Source of the DNA: an uncultured bacterium
Lineage (GTDB): Bacteria > Myxococcota_A > Polyangia > Polyangiales > Houyiibacteriaceae
Assembly (NCBI GenBank): GCA_938024995.1
Contig: CALJDU010000080.1
Span: forward strand, 1 to 64,000
Direction: 5' to 3'
Length of the DNA: 64,000 bases
The notes beneath the pieces are model-generated. The model was given only the letters and a program-made list of their open reading frames with translations, ran no database searches and was not told where the DNA came from. This document shows, one piece after another, positions 50,537 through 59,778 of this stretch (position 1 is its first letter; every line of letters starts with the position of its first letter). Made by a program: the position numbers and the translations under genes.

Positions 50537-53500
50537 CCGATCCGAAGGACCAGGACGACGATCTGTCTCTGTCGCTCGACCTTGACGCGCTCGACGAGTG
50601 GGAGCGGAAGTTTGACGAGGGCGCGGAAGCGACACCGGACGCAAACGAAGAGTCCGTCGCTGAGCCCGTCGCCGAGCCGGTCGAAGATCCGGTTCTGAAC
50701 GCCGTGGAGGCGGAGCTGCTCGACGATCCGGACGAGCCAGCGACCGCGGTCTTCGAGGCGCTCTTGCCGGACGAGGGCGACTCCTCCTTTGCGTTGGACC
50801 TCTCTGATCCGTTCGCGACGTCGAGCTGGCCAACGGAGGAGTTGCTCGCGCCCGAGGTGCCCAGCTTGCTTGATGATCTCAGTGAAGGCCGCGGACCGTC
50901 GCTGGTCGCCGCTCCCGGCGCTGGGCTTCACGAGCTCTTGGATGATCTAAAGCCGCCTCGCGAGCGCGACGACGCGACGGAGCCCTTCTCGATCAGTCGC
51001 GCCGCGCAAGCGACCACCGACAGCGCGCGCTTCGGTGACGACCCGTTCGGGATCCTGCGTATTGACGCGAGCGACGACGACGACGACGACGAGGACGAGG
51101 GGACCGCCACGCTCTTCATCGCCGAGCCGGCGGCGCCGCCAACGAAGGAGAGCGACAGCTGGCGCCCCCGTGCGGAGCTGCCGGACGAACTCTTCAGCGA
51201 GCTGGAGGCGCTGGGCGGCGATCTCGCGCCGTCCGCGATCCCGCCGGCGATCCCGCCGGCTGCGGTACCCGAAGAAGCGCTCGTGCACCTCGAGCTACCC
51301 GACGAACCGTCTCTCACGACGGAGGCGCTCGCCGACGAGTCCTTTGAAGAGGAGTTGCGGCGCCCCTCGTTTGTCACGCTGCCGCCTCCGCCTGGCGAGG
51401 AAAAGCCGGTCGGCGAAGAGATGCCGATCACCTCGACGTTCAACAAGCTCGGCGAGGACGCGCAAGACACAGAGGCGCCCCAGGACACAGAGTCCCAGGA
51501 CACAGAGGTGCCCGAGTCCACAGAGGCGTCGGACCCCGCCCGAAACGAGACCCCGGACGCGACGGATACCGAGCCCGCACCCGCAGAGCCTGAGACAGCG
51601 GCGGAGGTGGTCGCGCTTGAGGCTGAGCCCGAGTTGGAGGTCGCGGTCGCGCCGGAGACCGAGCCAACGCGTGCGCTCGACGAAGAAGCCGTTGCTGAGG
51701 CCGACGCGGAAGCGGAGCGCGTGTCGCGCCGCGCCGCGCAGGCCTTCCAGGAAGAAGAAGAAGAAGACGAGGTCCCGACCAAGATCCACAAGGTGTCGGA
51801 TCTGTTGGCCGCTGGCCTGTTTCGCGGCAAGCGCGACGAGGCGGATCGACTCCTCGATGATGAGGACGACGAAGACGAGGACATGGACGTGCCCACCGCG
51901 GTCCTCAGCACCTCGATCCTCTCTTCGCTGAGCGACGGCAGTCTTCGCGACGAAGACGATCAGGACGTCGACGAAGAGCACCCGACGACGCTCCTGTCGA
52001 AAGAGATGTTCGCGCCGATCGACATCCTTCGGAACGACGAACCGGAGGAGCCCGAGGAGTCGGGGGTCCCTGACTCCGACCCGCCGATTCTCGATCCGTT
52101 CAAGACCACAGCGGAGCGCCGGAGCAGTTCGCCGGAGCTCGATCTGAACGAATTCTTGGATGACCTCGGCTACCCCGAAGACGTCGACGACGAACCGCAG
52201 CTCTCCGCGGCGCGAGCCGAGCTCGCGGACTTTACCGCCGACTGGGATGAGCTGGACGACGACGCGCCTCAGCTCGACTGGGAAGAGGGTGAACTCTCCG
52301 AGCTCTCGGATGAGGAGCTCGACTTCGCGGACATCGCGCCGCCCAGCGCGACTCGCCTTGACGATCAAGGGGCGGCCACCGCGCGTCGCCTAATCTATGC
52401 AAAGAAGGGCCGGGTCGAGCGGCTCGGCTTGGTCGGTGACACCACGGAGGTCGCGCGCGCACGGGTCGAGCTGCTGCAGTCGCTCGCGAAGGGCGCGTCT
52501 GGCGCGGTTCGCGCGCGGCTCTTGGTGACCGCCGCGGAGCTCGAAGAGGCCGCGGGTCGCACGGACGAGGCGCGCGCGCTTTACGGAGAAGCGCACCAGG
52601 CGGATCGACTTAACGTCGTGGCGGTGCGGGCGCTTCGGCGGGACGCGGTTCTCGCGTCGGCGTGGACGGTCGCCGCGCAGCTTCTTCAGACTGAGATCTC
52701 GCTCCCGATTTCGGATGCGGATCGACGCGCTGCTCTCACGCTCCTCGCGGAGGTGCAGCTGCACGCCTGTGACGATGCGAACGCGGCTGAGCTCACCGCG
52801 CGGGCCGCGTTGGACCTCGGCCCTTCCCCGGTCGCGGCGCTCCTTTTGGCGGAGACCTGCAAGAAGCAAGGACGAACCGGCGACCGACTCGACGCGCTTG
52901 AGCAAGCCGCGAACACGTTTGAGGACGGACGCGCGCGCGCTTCGCTCCTGACGACCGCGGCGGCAGGACACGAAGACAACGGAGACGTGGAGCGCGCTCG
53001 CGCTCTCTTCCAGTCCGCGGTCGAGGCGGGCTCGGAGGAATGGGCGACCTGGCTCGGGATCGCGCGAACGGCGCGCGCCGCCAAGGACGTGAACGCGGTT
53101 CAGCGGGCGATCGAGAAGCTCGAGCCCGCACCGGCGGTTCGCGAAGCGATGATTCGCAACGTCGCGCGAACGGTTCACTACGGGCTGGGTGACGCGAAGC
53201 GAGCGCTCCTGATGCTCGCGGGGGCAAAGGGACCGCTCGCGATCCGCGCGCTGGCCGACGCCGCGCGAGACGACGGTGACACCGAGACACAGCTCGAGGC
53301 GATCGAGTCGTGGGTCGCGGCGCAGACCGGAGAGGGGCGCGCCCGCGCGCTGATCTCACTCGCGGAGCTTCGCGCAGAGCGTGGCGAGATGGCGGAGGCG
53401 TACCGCGCGTTGGATGACGCCGCGGTCTTAGCGCCTGACCTCGGGACTACCCGGGTGCTTCGCGAAGTGATCGCGAGACGGTCCAAGGACGCGAAGAAGC

Positions 53501-56500
53501 TCGCGGAGATCGTGGAGGGGCAGTCCGGTCGGGGCGCGCTCTATGCCGCGGCGAAGCTCGCGCTCAACCCAACGACGCAAGAACACGAGCAGGAGCTGCT
53601 CGCGAGGGCGCGGGACGAGGGCGCGTCGCCACTGACGACGGAGGCGCTCTCGCTCGACGTGGCCCTCGCGGCGGGCGACGCCGAGTTCGCGACGCGCGCG
53701 ATGACGCGAGCACTGGAACGCGCCCAGGAGCGTTCGGGAACAGACCAACAACTCGCGACTCACCTCGCGTTCTCGGAGCTGAAGCAACAGCTAGGCGATC
53801 ACGACGGCGCGATCGAGTCCTTGCACGAGGCGCGTCAGGTCGTGCCGAACCATCCATTGGTGCTCCGGCCGCTTGCGCACCTCCTCGCGGAGACCTCGCC
53901 GATCGAAGCGGCTTCCCTTGGGCTCGAGGAAGCGGAAGGCGCTCGGGACACCCGCGCCGCGTTCGCGGCGTCCAACGCTGGACGGATCCTTGAGCGCGCG
54001 GGGGAGGACGCGATGGCGGCGTATCGCCGCGCGCTGGAGCTCATGCCGACCTATCCTCCCGCGCTCTGGGCGATGGAACCGCTCGCTCGCGCGTCCGACG
54101 ATCGCGTCGCGCTTCGAGAGGTCTACGAGACGCTCGGCGAGATCGCAGCGGACCCCGTGGAGTCCGGCGGGCGACGCGTCCGGAGCGCCTTGCTGGCCAC
54201 CGACCCGAAGGAAGCTGCCGATCAGTTGGGTCACGCGCGGGAAGCGTTCCCGGACGACCCGATGATCACCGAGCTGTTGATCGGCGCCGGCGAAGGCGTC
54301 GCGCCTGCGCACCGCGCGGAGATCCTGGCCAGCGCCGCGGCGAGCGCGAAAGATCCGGCGCGCGTGAGGGCGGCTCGCTTGCGTGCAGCTTTGGCGTTCG
54401 AAGCGAGCGGTGACCTGGTCCGCGCGAGAGAGTTCTTCGCCGAGGTCGGCGGCGAGGATCCGCTCAGCGCAGCGGGCCTCGCGCGCACGGAATCGGCGGC
54501 GCCTCAAGACGAAGTCTTGAGCGCGTTGGAGGCGGACTCGGAATCGCTTCACGGGCTTCGCGCTTTGGGTCGCGCACGTGAGCGGGCCGGTCAATTCGCG
54601 CCCGCGGTTGAAGCGTTCGCGCGCGCGCTGGAGCTCGCGCCGACCGACATCCCGACGCTCCGCGAGTACGAGCGAGCGGCGATGCTCGCGAAGGACAACG
54701 TCGCGCTCCTTGACGCGATCGAGCGAGCGGTTGTGCAGGTGCGCGATCCCGCAGATGTCGCGGGCCTCACCCAGGTCGCGGCGCGACTTCGGCTGGCCGC
54801 GAAAGACGCAGACGGCACCGCTGCGGATGAGCTGTTGACCGCGACGGCGTCTCGCGCCGAGCTAGACCGATGGTTGGCTCGTCGGGTCGCCGGGTTAGCG
54901 CGCTCGACAGGGAACCAACCTCTCCGGTTGCGCGCGTTGCTCGCCGCGACGCGAGGCGAAGGGGATGACGCGGTCGCCTCGACGCTCGTCCGCGCAGCCT
55001 CTTCCGCGCGTGACACAGACGGCCCGGGCGCCGCGGTCGATATTCTCAAGAACGCGACCGTGGGCGACCACCCCGTCTTCCATGAAGAGTTCGCGAAGCA
55101 GCTCCTGGCTGCCGGTGAAGACTTCGAGGCCGCGGCGGAGGCGTTCGAGCGCGCGGCAGCGATGTCGCGGGTGGAGTCGCGTAAGATCCAGTTCTGGTAC
55201 GTCGCCGCGAGAACGTGGCAAGACCGCGTCGGCAACGCTGACCGCGCACACGCGGCGCTCATGGAGGTCCGTCGACGAGACGTCGGTTTCCGCGACACGT
55301 TTAAGCGCATTCGGCAGAACCTGTTGGACCGCGGTGAGTACGCCGAGCTCAACGCGCTGATCGATGATCGGATGAAGAGCGATGTGAAGCCCACGGAGCA
55401 GGTGTCGATGTTATTGACGCGCGCCGAGGTCCGAGAGCGGCTGGGCGACAAGAACGAGGCACGGGAGTCTCTCCGCAGCGCGCTCGAGATCGCGCCGAAC
55501 CAACCAGACGCCCTGCGACGACTGGCGCAGTTGGCGCTCGACGAAGAGGACTGGCGCGACGCAGCGGAGCTCCTCATCAAGGTCGCGCGCCTCCGCCAAG
55601 AGCGCTCGGAGCTCCGGTGGGTCTTCTTTACGCTTGGCGATATCTACGACACCCATTTGCCTGACCCGCGGCGCGCGGAGGCGGCGTTCCAGCGTGTCGT
55701 GAAGCTCGTCCCCGATGATCGCGAAGCGATGGAGCGACTCGCCGCGCTGTATCTTCGGGAAGGACGAACTCAACAAGCGGTCGCGGTTCGTCGTCGGTTG
55801 GCAGAGAGCGCGGAGAGCCCGGCGGAGGCGCGAGCTCAGCAGATCGCGATCGCGAGCGCCATGGAGGCGGGTGGGGAGACGCGCGGAGCGGAGGACCTGC
55901 TCGAGGCGCTTCGCCGTGACGCGCCGCGCGACCTCGACACGCTCAAGGCGCTCGCCGACTTCTATCAGCGCCAAGGCGCGCGCGCCGCGTTCGGTATGCA
56001 CATCAACCGGGCGCTGAGCGAGTTCCGCGGGGTCCTCGACGAGGACGTGACGAACGCCGAAGCGTGGCGCGGGCTCTCGACGCTGCTCGAGTGGCGTGAT
56101 GACACGGATCCTGCGCGGGTTTGCGCGGCCGCGGGAGCGGCGCTTGGGGTCACCGACGAAGAGCTGGCGAAGCGACTCAACGAACACGGCGGGGTGCCCG
56201 GAGGCGAGCACCGCGCGACGACCGTGGCGGTTCGTGAGCGGATCGCCCCGACGCTCGTTAACGCAGCGACCGTGGCGGTCTTCCAGATCGCGCGCGAAGT
56301 GTTCGATAAGCTCGTCCCCTTCGACCCGTCTGCGTGGAAGGCGGACCGCGCGCCGCGCTCTCACCCGCTGCAGCGTGAGCTGCATCGCGTCTCGCAGTGG
56401 TTTGGGGCACCAGAAGTACAGCTCTTCACGACGAAGGCGTCTCCGCGCGTCTGCGTGCCGGTGTCGAACGCGCCCATCCGCATCGTCGTTGGCCAAGAGC

Positions 56501-57018
56501 TCGCCTCTTCCACGACGGCAAAGGAACGCGAGTTCCTCTTCGCGCGCGCGATGGCGATCGCGTGTGCGCACCTGTCGCCCGCGGTCCGCTTGGACAGCGC
56601 GCGCCTCGCCCAGTTCGTCGTCGCCCTGGTGCGAATTCACAACCCGAGCTTCGCACCGAGCGGGGTCGACCTTCGACGCATCGATGAACTGACGCGCCGG
56701 GTCTCCAAGGCGCTCGGGCGAAGCGCGCGCAGCGAGCTGCAGCACGTCGCGATTGAGATGGGCGGCGCTCCTGGTTTTGACGCGACGCGGCTCGGTCTGG
56801 CCGCCGCGGAGCTCGGCGACCGCGTGGCGCTTCTCGCGACCGGTAACGTCGGCGCGGGCGTCCGCGGGCTCATGAAGATCTCGGGCGAGAGCACCACCGA
56901 CCCTGCCGCGTACCTCACGAACCTCCGGCGCGTTCCGGAGGCCTGGGGCCTCTACACGTTCGCGATCTCCGAAGCTCACTTCGAGGCGCGGCGTCAGGTC
57001 GGGACGAGCGGCCGGTGA
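50533..57018 (+). CDS. Giant TPR-repeat protein II with acidic N-terminal half
   Basis: This 2161-residue protein is the largest in the window. Residues 1-610 are low-complexity and strongly acidic, including runs of six Asp and five Glu and many Pro/Glu/Asp, probably disordered. From about 620 to 1900 TPR-like helical repeats follow (AAGRTDEARALYGEAHQADR, APAVEAFARALELAPTDIPT, NEARESLRSALEIAPNQPDA, RAEAAFQRVVKLVPDDREAM). The last 230 residues (LQRELHRVSQWFGAPEVQLF, IRIVVGQELAS, EFLFARAMAIACAHL) resemble the C-terminal domain of protein I. It probably works together with protein I as a scaffold. Both ends are coupled by GTGA overlaps. Confidence 0.85.
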   Translation: MTDPKDQDDDLSLSLDLDALDEWERKFDEGAEATPDANEESVAEPVAEPVEDPVLNAVEAELLDDPDEPATAVFEALLPDEGDSSFALDLSDPFATSSWPTEELLAPEVPSLLDDLSEGRGPSLVAAPGAGLHELLDDLKPPRERDDATEPFSISRAAQATTDSARFGDDPFGILRIDASDDDDDDEDEGTATLFIAEPAAPPTKESDSWRPRAELPDELFSELEALGGDLAPSAIPPAIPPAAVPEEALVHLELPDEPSLTTEALADESFEEELRRPSFVTLPPPPGEEKPVGEEMPITSTFNKLGEDAQDTEAPQDTESQDTEVPESTEASDPARNETPDATDTEPAPAEPETAAEVVALEAEPELEVAVAPETEPTRALDEEAVAEADAEAERVSRRAAQAFQEEEEEDEVPTKIHKVSDLLAAGLFRGKRDEADRLLDDEDDEDEDMDVPTAVLSTSILSSLSDGSLRDEDDQDVDEEHPTTLLSKEMFAPIDILRNDEPEEPEESGVPDSDPPILDPFKTTAERRSSSPELDLNEFLDDLGYPEDVDDEPQLSAARAELADFTADWDELDDDAPQLDWEEGELSELSDEELDFADIAPPSATRLDDQGAATARRLIYAKKGRVERLGLVGDTTEVARARVELLQSLAKGASGAVRARLLVTAAELEEAAGRTDEARALYGEAHQADRLNVVAVRALRRDAVLASAWTVAAQLLQTEISLPISDADRRAALTLLAEVQLHACDDANAAELTARAALDLGPSPVAALLLAETCKKQGRTGDRLDALEQAANTFEDGRARASLLTTAAAGHEDNGDVERARALFQSAVEAGSEEWATWLGIARTARAAKDVNAVQRAIEKLEPAPAVREAMIRNVARTVHYGLGDAKRALLMLAGAKGPLAIRALADAARDDGDTETQLEAIESWVAAQTGEGRARALISLAELRAERGEMAEAYRALDDAAVLAPDLGTTRVLREVIARRSKDAKKLAEIVEGQSGRGALYAAAKLALNPTTQEHEQELLARARDEGASPLTTEALSLDVALAAGDAEFATRAMTRALERAQERSGTDQQLATHLAFSELKQQLGDHDGAIESLHEARQVVPNHPLVLRPLAHLLAETSPIEAASLGLEEAEGARDTRAAFAASNAGRILERAGEDAMAAYRRALELMPTYPPALWAMEPLARASDDRVALREVYETLGEIAADPVESGGRRVRSALLATDPKEAADQLGHAREAFPDDPMITELLIGAGEGVAPAHRAEILASAAASAKDPARVRAARLRAALAFEASGDLVRAREFFAEVGGEDPLSAAGLARTESAAPQDEVLSALEADSESLHGLRALGRARERAGQFAPAVEAFARALELAPTDIPTLREYERAAMLAKDNVALLDAIERAVVQVRDPADVAGLTQVAARLRLAAKDADGTAADELLTATASRAELDRWLARRVAGLARSTGNQPLRLRALLAATRGEGDDAVASTLVRAASSARDTDGPGAAVDILKNATVGDHPVFHEEFAKQLLAAGEDFEAAAEAFERAAAMSRVESRKIQFWYVAARTWQDRVGNADRAHAALMEVRRRDVGFRDTFKRIRQNLLDRGEYAELNALIDDRMKSDVKPTEQVSMLLTRAEVRERLGDKNEARESLRSALEIAPNQPDALRRLAQLALDEEDWRDAAELLIKVARLRQERSELRWVFFTLGDIYDTHLPDPRRAEAAFQRVVKLVPDDREAMERLAALYLREGRTQQAVAVRRRLAESAESPAEARAQQIAIASAMEAGGETRGAEDLLEALRRDAPRDLDTLKALADFYQRQGARAAFGMHINRALSEFRGVLDEDVTNAEAWRGLSTLLEWRDDTDPARVCAAAGAALGVTDEELAKRLNEHGGVPGGEHRATTVAVRERIAPTLVNAATVAVFQIAREVFDKLVPFDPSAWKADRAPRSHPLQRELHRVSQWFGAPEVQLFTTKASPRVCVPVSNAPIRIVVGQELASSTTAKEREFLFARAMAIACAHLSPAVRLDSARLAQFVVALVRIHNPSFAPSGVDLRRIDELTRRVSKALGRSARSELQHVAIEMGGAPGFDATRLGLAAAELGDRVALLATGNVGAGVRGLMKISGESTTDPAAYLTNLRRVPEAWGLYTFAISEAHFEARRQVGTSGR
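51072..51098 (+). repeat. GAC trinucleotide run coding poly-Asp
   Basis: Six consecutive GAC codons followed by GAG-GAC-GAG code an Asp/Glu run in the disordered N-terminal half of TPR protein II. A five-copy GAA run occurs near 51753. Both are in frame, so length variation would not disrupt the gene. Confidence 0.7.
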
Positions 57019-57605
57019 GCAATCGGATCGGATTCGTCGGACCTGCAGACGACCTGGTCGCGCTTCGATCCGCGCTTGAGTATCTGCTCTTGTCGGACGT
57101 CATCAACGCGATCTATCTCGGGGACGCCAACGACGTGGAGCAAGTGGTCTCCGCGTGGGCCGAGGACCTCGGCGCAGAGGCCTTCCTCTCGCGAGCGGCA
57201 GAGCTCGCGCTAACTGGGAACGCGAACGAGATTCAGGATCTGCTCGTCGCCGACCAAGCGGTGCAGCAGCTCTCGCGCGTCCGAGGGCTCCCGCCGCCAC
57301 CGTCGCGGGCGATCGAGATGATGGAGGACCGCATCGTCTTGGTGGTTCACAGCAAGGACGAGCTGGACGAAGAAGACATCGCGAACGCGAACGTGATCGT
57401 TTCGGGGGCTGAGCCAGAGGCGTTCCTGCGACGCTTCGGCCCGCGCTACTTCTTCTCTCCAGGCCCGCTCGCTGCCGGCCACGTCGGCTTCTTGGAGCGA
57501 GACGACGACGGCGTGATCGTCGCGAGCGTCTTCACTCCCGGCGGAGAAGAAGTGTGGCGCGAGGCGCTGATGGGTCGGCGCAACCGGATCTCGGTCAGTG
57601 GCTGA
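57015..57605 (+). CDS. Degenerate phosphoesterase-like protein of the TPR operon
   Basis: The 196-residue protein starts with GTG overlapping the TPR II stop (GTGA). The outline resembles small calcineurin-like phosphoesterases (MJ0936/YfcE type): an N-terminal strand (IGFVGPADDLVAL), then INAIYLGDANDVEQVV, which looks like the 'GD' strand, a middle IVLVVHSKDEL strand and RYFFSPGPLAAGHVG near the end. The metal-binding D-X-H, G-D-X-X-D and G-H-T-H motifs are missing, so it would be inactive if truly related. This is an inference from pattern only. It is co-translated with the TPR giants and nadD. Confidence 0.6.
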   Translation: MSNRIGFVGPADDLVALRSALEYLLLSDVINAIYLGDANDVEQVVSAWAEDLGAEAFLSRAAELALTGNANEIQDLLVADQAVQQLSRVRGLPPPPSRAIEMMEDRIVLVVHSKDELDEEDIANANVIVSGAEPEAFLRRFGPRYFFSPGPLAAGHVGFLERDDDGVIVASVFTPGGEEVWREALMGRRNRISVSG

Positions 57606-58164
57606 GCTCGAGACAAGCGACGCCCTTCCGGTCGTTGGCGTTTACGGAGGGAGCTTCGATCCTCCGCACGCCGCGCACGTCATGGCCGCCGCGTGGGCGA
57701 CGGCATCGGCGGGCCTTGACCATCTCTTGGTGATTCCGTCCTACCGGCATCCACTCAAGACCGGTGATCGCACGCCTTACGAAGACCGCGTCATCCTTTG
57801 CGAGCTCGCGTTCGAGGGGCTCCGCCACGTCACGGTTTCTCGGATCGAGGAGGAGCTCGGCGAGAGCCGAACGCTCTTCACGTTGGAGGCGCTGATCGAC
57901 CAAGAGCCGGAGCGTCAGCTTCGTTTGGTCATCGGCGCCGACATCCTTGAGGAGACACATCGGTGGTACCAGTGGGAGCGCGTCAGCGAGCTCGCGCCGC
58001 CGCTCTTGATCGGCCGCGCTGGCTACGAAAGTGAGGCGGCGGTGGATCTGCCAGCGGTCAGCTCGACGGACATCCGAGCGCGCCTCAGGCAGGGAGCGTC
58101 GGTCGAGGGGCTCGTTCCGCGAAGAGTGATCGAGCACGTGGCGAGTCACCGGCTCTACCGATGA
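57598..58164 (+). CDS. nadD: Nicotinate-nucleotide adenylyltransferase
   Basis: The 188-residue protein matches NadD, which adenylates nicotinate mononucleotide on the way to NAD. GVYGGSFDPPHAAHV is the nucleotidyltransferase GXFXPXHXGH-type motif, LLVIPSYRHPLKT and RLVIGADILEETHRW are family blocks, and SSTDIRARLRQG is the ISSTXIR motif near the C-terminus. Length is within the normal range. The GTG start overlaps the preceding stop by 8 bases, and its stop overlaps the next start (ATGA). NadD in many genomes neighbours obgE-rsfS, so its place at the end of a TPR operon is unusual. Confidence 0.93.
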   Translation: MAELETSDALPVVGVYGGSFDPPHAAHVMAAAWATASAGLDHLLVIPSYRHPLKTGDRTPYEDRVILCELAFEGLRHVTVSRIEEELGESRTLFTLEALIDQEPERQLRLVIGADILEETHRWYQWERVSELAPPLLIGRAGYESEAAVDLPAVSSTDIRARLRQGASVEGLVPRRVIEHVASHRLYR

Positions 58165-58943
58165 CGATGAAGGTCGCGATCTACGGGCGCGGTCGTGTCG
58201 GTCGCGGTCTTCGAAACGGGCTCCGTGGTTCTGACCTGAGCGTGACGCTCCGGCGCGGGACGGATGCGCGTTTCGTGGTCGCCGATCTCTACGTGTTGGC
58301 TGTGCCGGTGCACGCGCTCTCGGCGCTCGCCGAACGCGTCACGTCAGGGCTCGCGCGGGCGGAGCGTCGCGGGGCGCTCGTCCACTGCGCTGGATTCGTC
58401 GGGCGAGAAGTGTTCGCTCCTGATCTCGGTCAGAGCACGGGGGTGATGCACCCGCTCGTCTCGTTCGCGGAGCGTCCCCCATCGCTCGCGGGGACGAGCT
58501 TCTTCGTCGCGGGGGAGGCACACGCGGTCACGCTGGCGACGCGAGTGGTTCGCGCGGTGGGAGCACGGGCGGTTAGGGCGGACGTTCACGGCGCCGCCTA
58601 TCACGGTGTGGCCGCGATGATCGCGAACGGCGCAGCGGGTCTCTCGCAGCTCGGCGCGGAGGAGCTGACTCGGCTTGGTGTGCCGCGCCGTGAAGCCGAA
58701 CGCGCGCTCTCGGCGCTCCTGCGTTCGGTCGCCGATAACATCGAGTCGGTGGGGCTTCCCGACGCGCTCAGCGGACCGATTCTCCGCGGTGACGCAGATA
58801 CCGTGAGGCGCCACCGCGCGGCGCTCTCTGGCGCGACCCTGCGCGCATACGATGGAGTCGCGCCAGCGATCTTGGCGAGCGCCCGGACCCTCTCACGAGC
58901 GCAGCGTCGCGCGATCAAGAACGCGCTCAGCGAAGAGCCGTAG
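58161..58943 (+). CDS. Rossmann-like DUF2520 family oxidoreductase-like protein
   Basis: The 260-residue protein begins with a nucleotide-binding strand and Gly-rich loop (KVAIYGRGRVGRGLRNGL). LYVLAVPVHALSALAERV and LVHCAGFVG follow, then HPLVSFAERPPSLAGTSF. The second half (AAYHGVAAMIANGAAGLSQL to the end) is the helical DUF2520 domain. The layout resembles ketopantoate reductase and F420-dependent NADP oxidoreductases, but the substrate is unknown. It overlaps the nadD stop by four bases and ends the five-gene operon. ATG 58167 is an alternative start. Confidence 0.83.
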   Translation: MTMKVAIYGRGRVGRGLRNGLRGSDLSVTLRRGTDARFVVADLYVLAVPVHALSALAERVTSGLARAERRGALVHCAGFVGREVFAPDLGQSTGVMHPLVSFAERPPSLAGTSFFVAGEAHAVTLATRVVRAVGARAVRADVHGAAYHGVAAMIANGAAGLSQLGAEELTRLGVPRREAERALSALLRSVADNIESVGLPDALSGPILRGDADTVRRHRAALSGATLRAYDGVAPAILASARTLSRAQRRAIKNALSEEP

Positions 58944-58991
58944 CCTCCGGAGCGCGTACTGTTGGCCTCTCGCGAGGTGCTTATGTGCTTG

Positions 58992-59552
58992 TCAGAAGTT
59001 CACTTCGCCGGAGTGGCGGACGTGCTCCCCGACGACGTTGAAGCGAGCGCGCCCGACTTCGCGACGACGCACGGTGATGACCACCTCGGTACGCTCGTTC
59101 GGCTCGAAGTGAGGTCGCTCGAGCCGGATACGATTGACGAAGGTCTTCTCGTCGCGACCGGTCACCATGATATCGAGCGAGGGCGCGATGAACTTCCGAG
59201 CACCGTCGATCAGCTGGTAAAACACCGCGGTGAACTGCATGTCGCCGATCGGGCGGTTGAAGGCCACGACCATGTCCGCTTCCCAGCGGCGCTCGGCGAT
59301 GTTGGTGATGTCGGTGCGCTCGCGAAGGTTGCGAGCTCGGTTCCGGCGCGCGAAACCGATCAGGGCACGCTCTGAACGCATCCGGCTCGGGATGCGGTTC
59401 TGCGTCACGTAGACCTGTGCCCGGATCCCACCACCGCGACCGCGACGACGCCGCTGCGCGTCCACGCTCTCGAGGAACGCAAAGGAGCCGACCAAGGTCG
59501 CCAACGCGAGGGTGAATACCGCTAAGGTGAAAGCTCGCTTGTTCTCTCGCAT
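58992..59552 (-). CDS. Secreted basic protein of unknown function
   Basis: The 186-residue protein has a signal peptide (RAFTLAVFTLALATLVGSFA) cut near VDA-Q, followed by an Arg/Gly run. The mature part is beta-rich and basic (AQVYVTQNRIPS, MQFTAVFYQLIDGARKFI, RTEVVITVRRREVGRARF). There are no Cys and no recognised domain. ATG 59552 is preceded by GGAGG about 4 bases upstream, one of the few clear Shine-Dalgarno sites here. It is convergent with the DUF2520 gene and divergent from the Clp gene. Confidence 0.72.
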   Translation of the reverse strand: MRENKRAFTLAVFTLALATLVGSFAFLESVDAQRRRRGRGGGIRAQVYVTQNRIPSRMRSERALIGFARRNRARNLRERTDITNIAERRWEADMVVAFNRPIGDMQFTAVFYQLIDGARKFIAPSLDIMVTGRDEKTFVNRIRLERPHFEPNERTEVVITVRRREVGRARFNVVGEHVRHSGEVNF

Positions 59553-59675
59553 CCGTCCTCCAGTGATGCGCGCAGGGGGCGCGGCCCGACTTCGACGCGC
59601 CGGGCACCCGAGTATTCACCACAAGGGGCAGGTCAAGCGACCCTAAGCACGAGAAAATCCGATCAGGCGCATTTC

Positions 59676-59691
59676 GCGTCACGCGTGATGC
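59676..59691. promoter_or_regulatory. 16-bp near-palindrome upstream of the Clp gene
   Basis: GCGTCACGCGTGATGC is an inverted repeat with a perfect 10-bp core (TCACGCGTGA) and one mismatched pair outside it. It lies about 90 bases before ATG 59779 in the 226-base divergent gap, a fitting place for a dimeric repressor. It does not resemble the CIRCE heat-shock operator. Nothing else is seen in the gap. Confidence 0.35.
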
Positions 59692-59778
59692 CAAGTGCCC
59701 GAAAACTTGGCGTATCTCAGGGCCGTCGGTACTGAAAGACGAACCCGAAGGGCGGGTTTGAAAGGAAAGAGTGGCTGG

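Noticed and set aside
46835..57018. Several open frames of 250-520 codons antisense to the TPR genes
   Set aside because: They show biased Arg/His/Leu-rich composition and no initiation signals, which is expected opposite GC-rich Ala/Glu/Asp coding.
58944..58991. Terminator between the DUF2520 and secreted-protein genes
   Set aside because: Only 4-bp stems such as CCTC/GAGG are present, with no T run.
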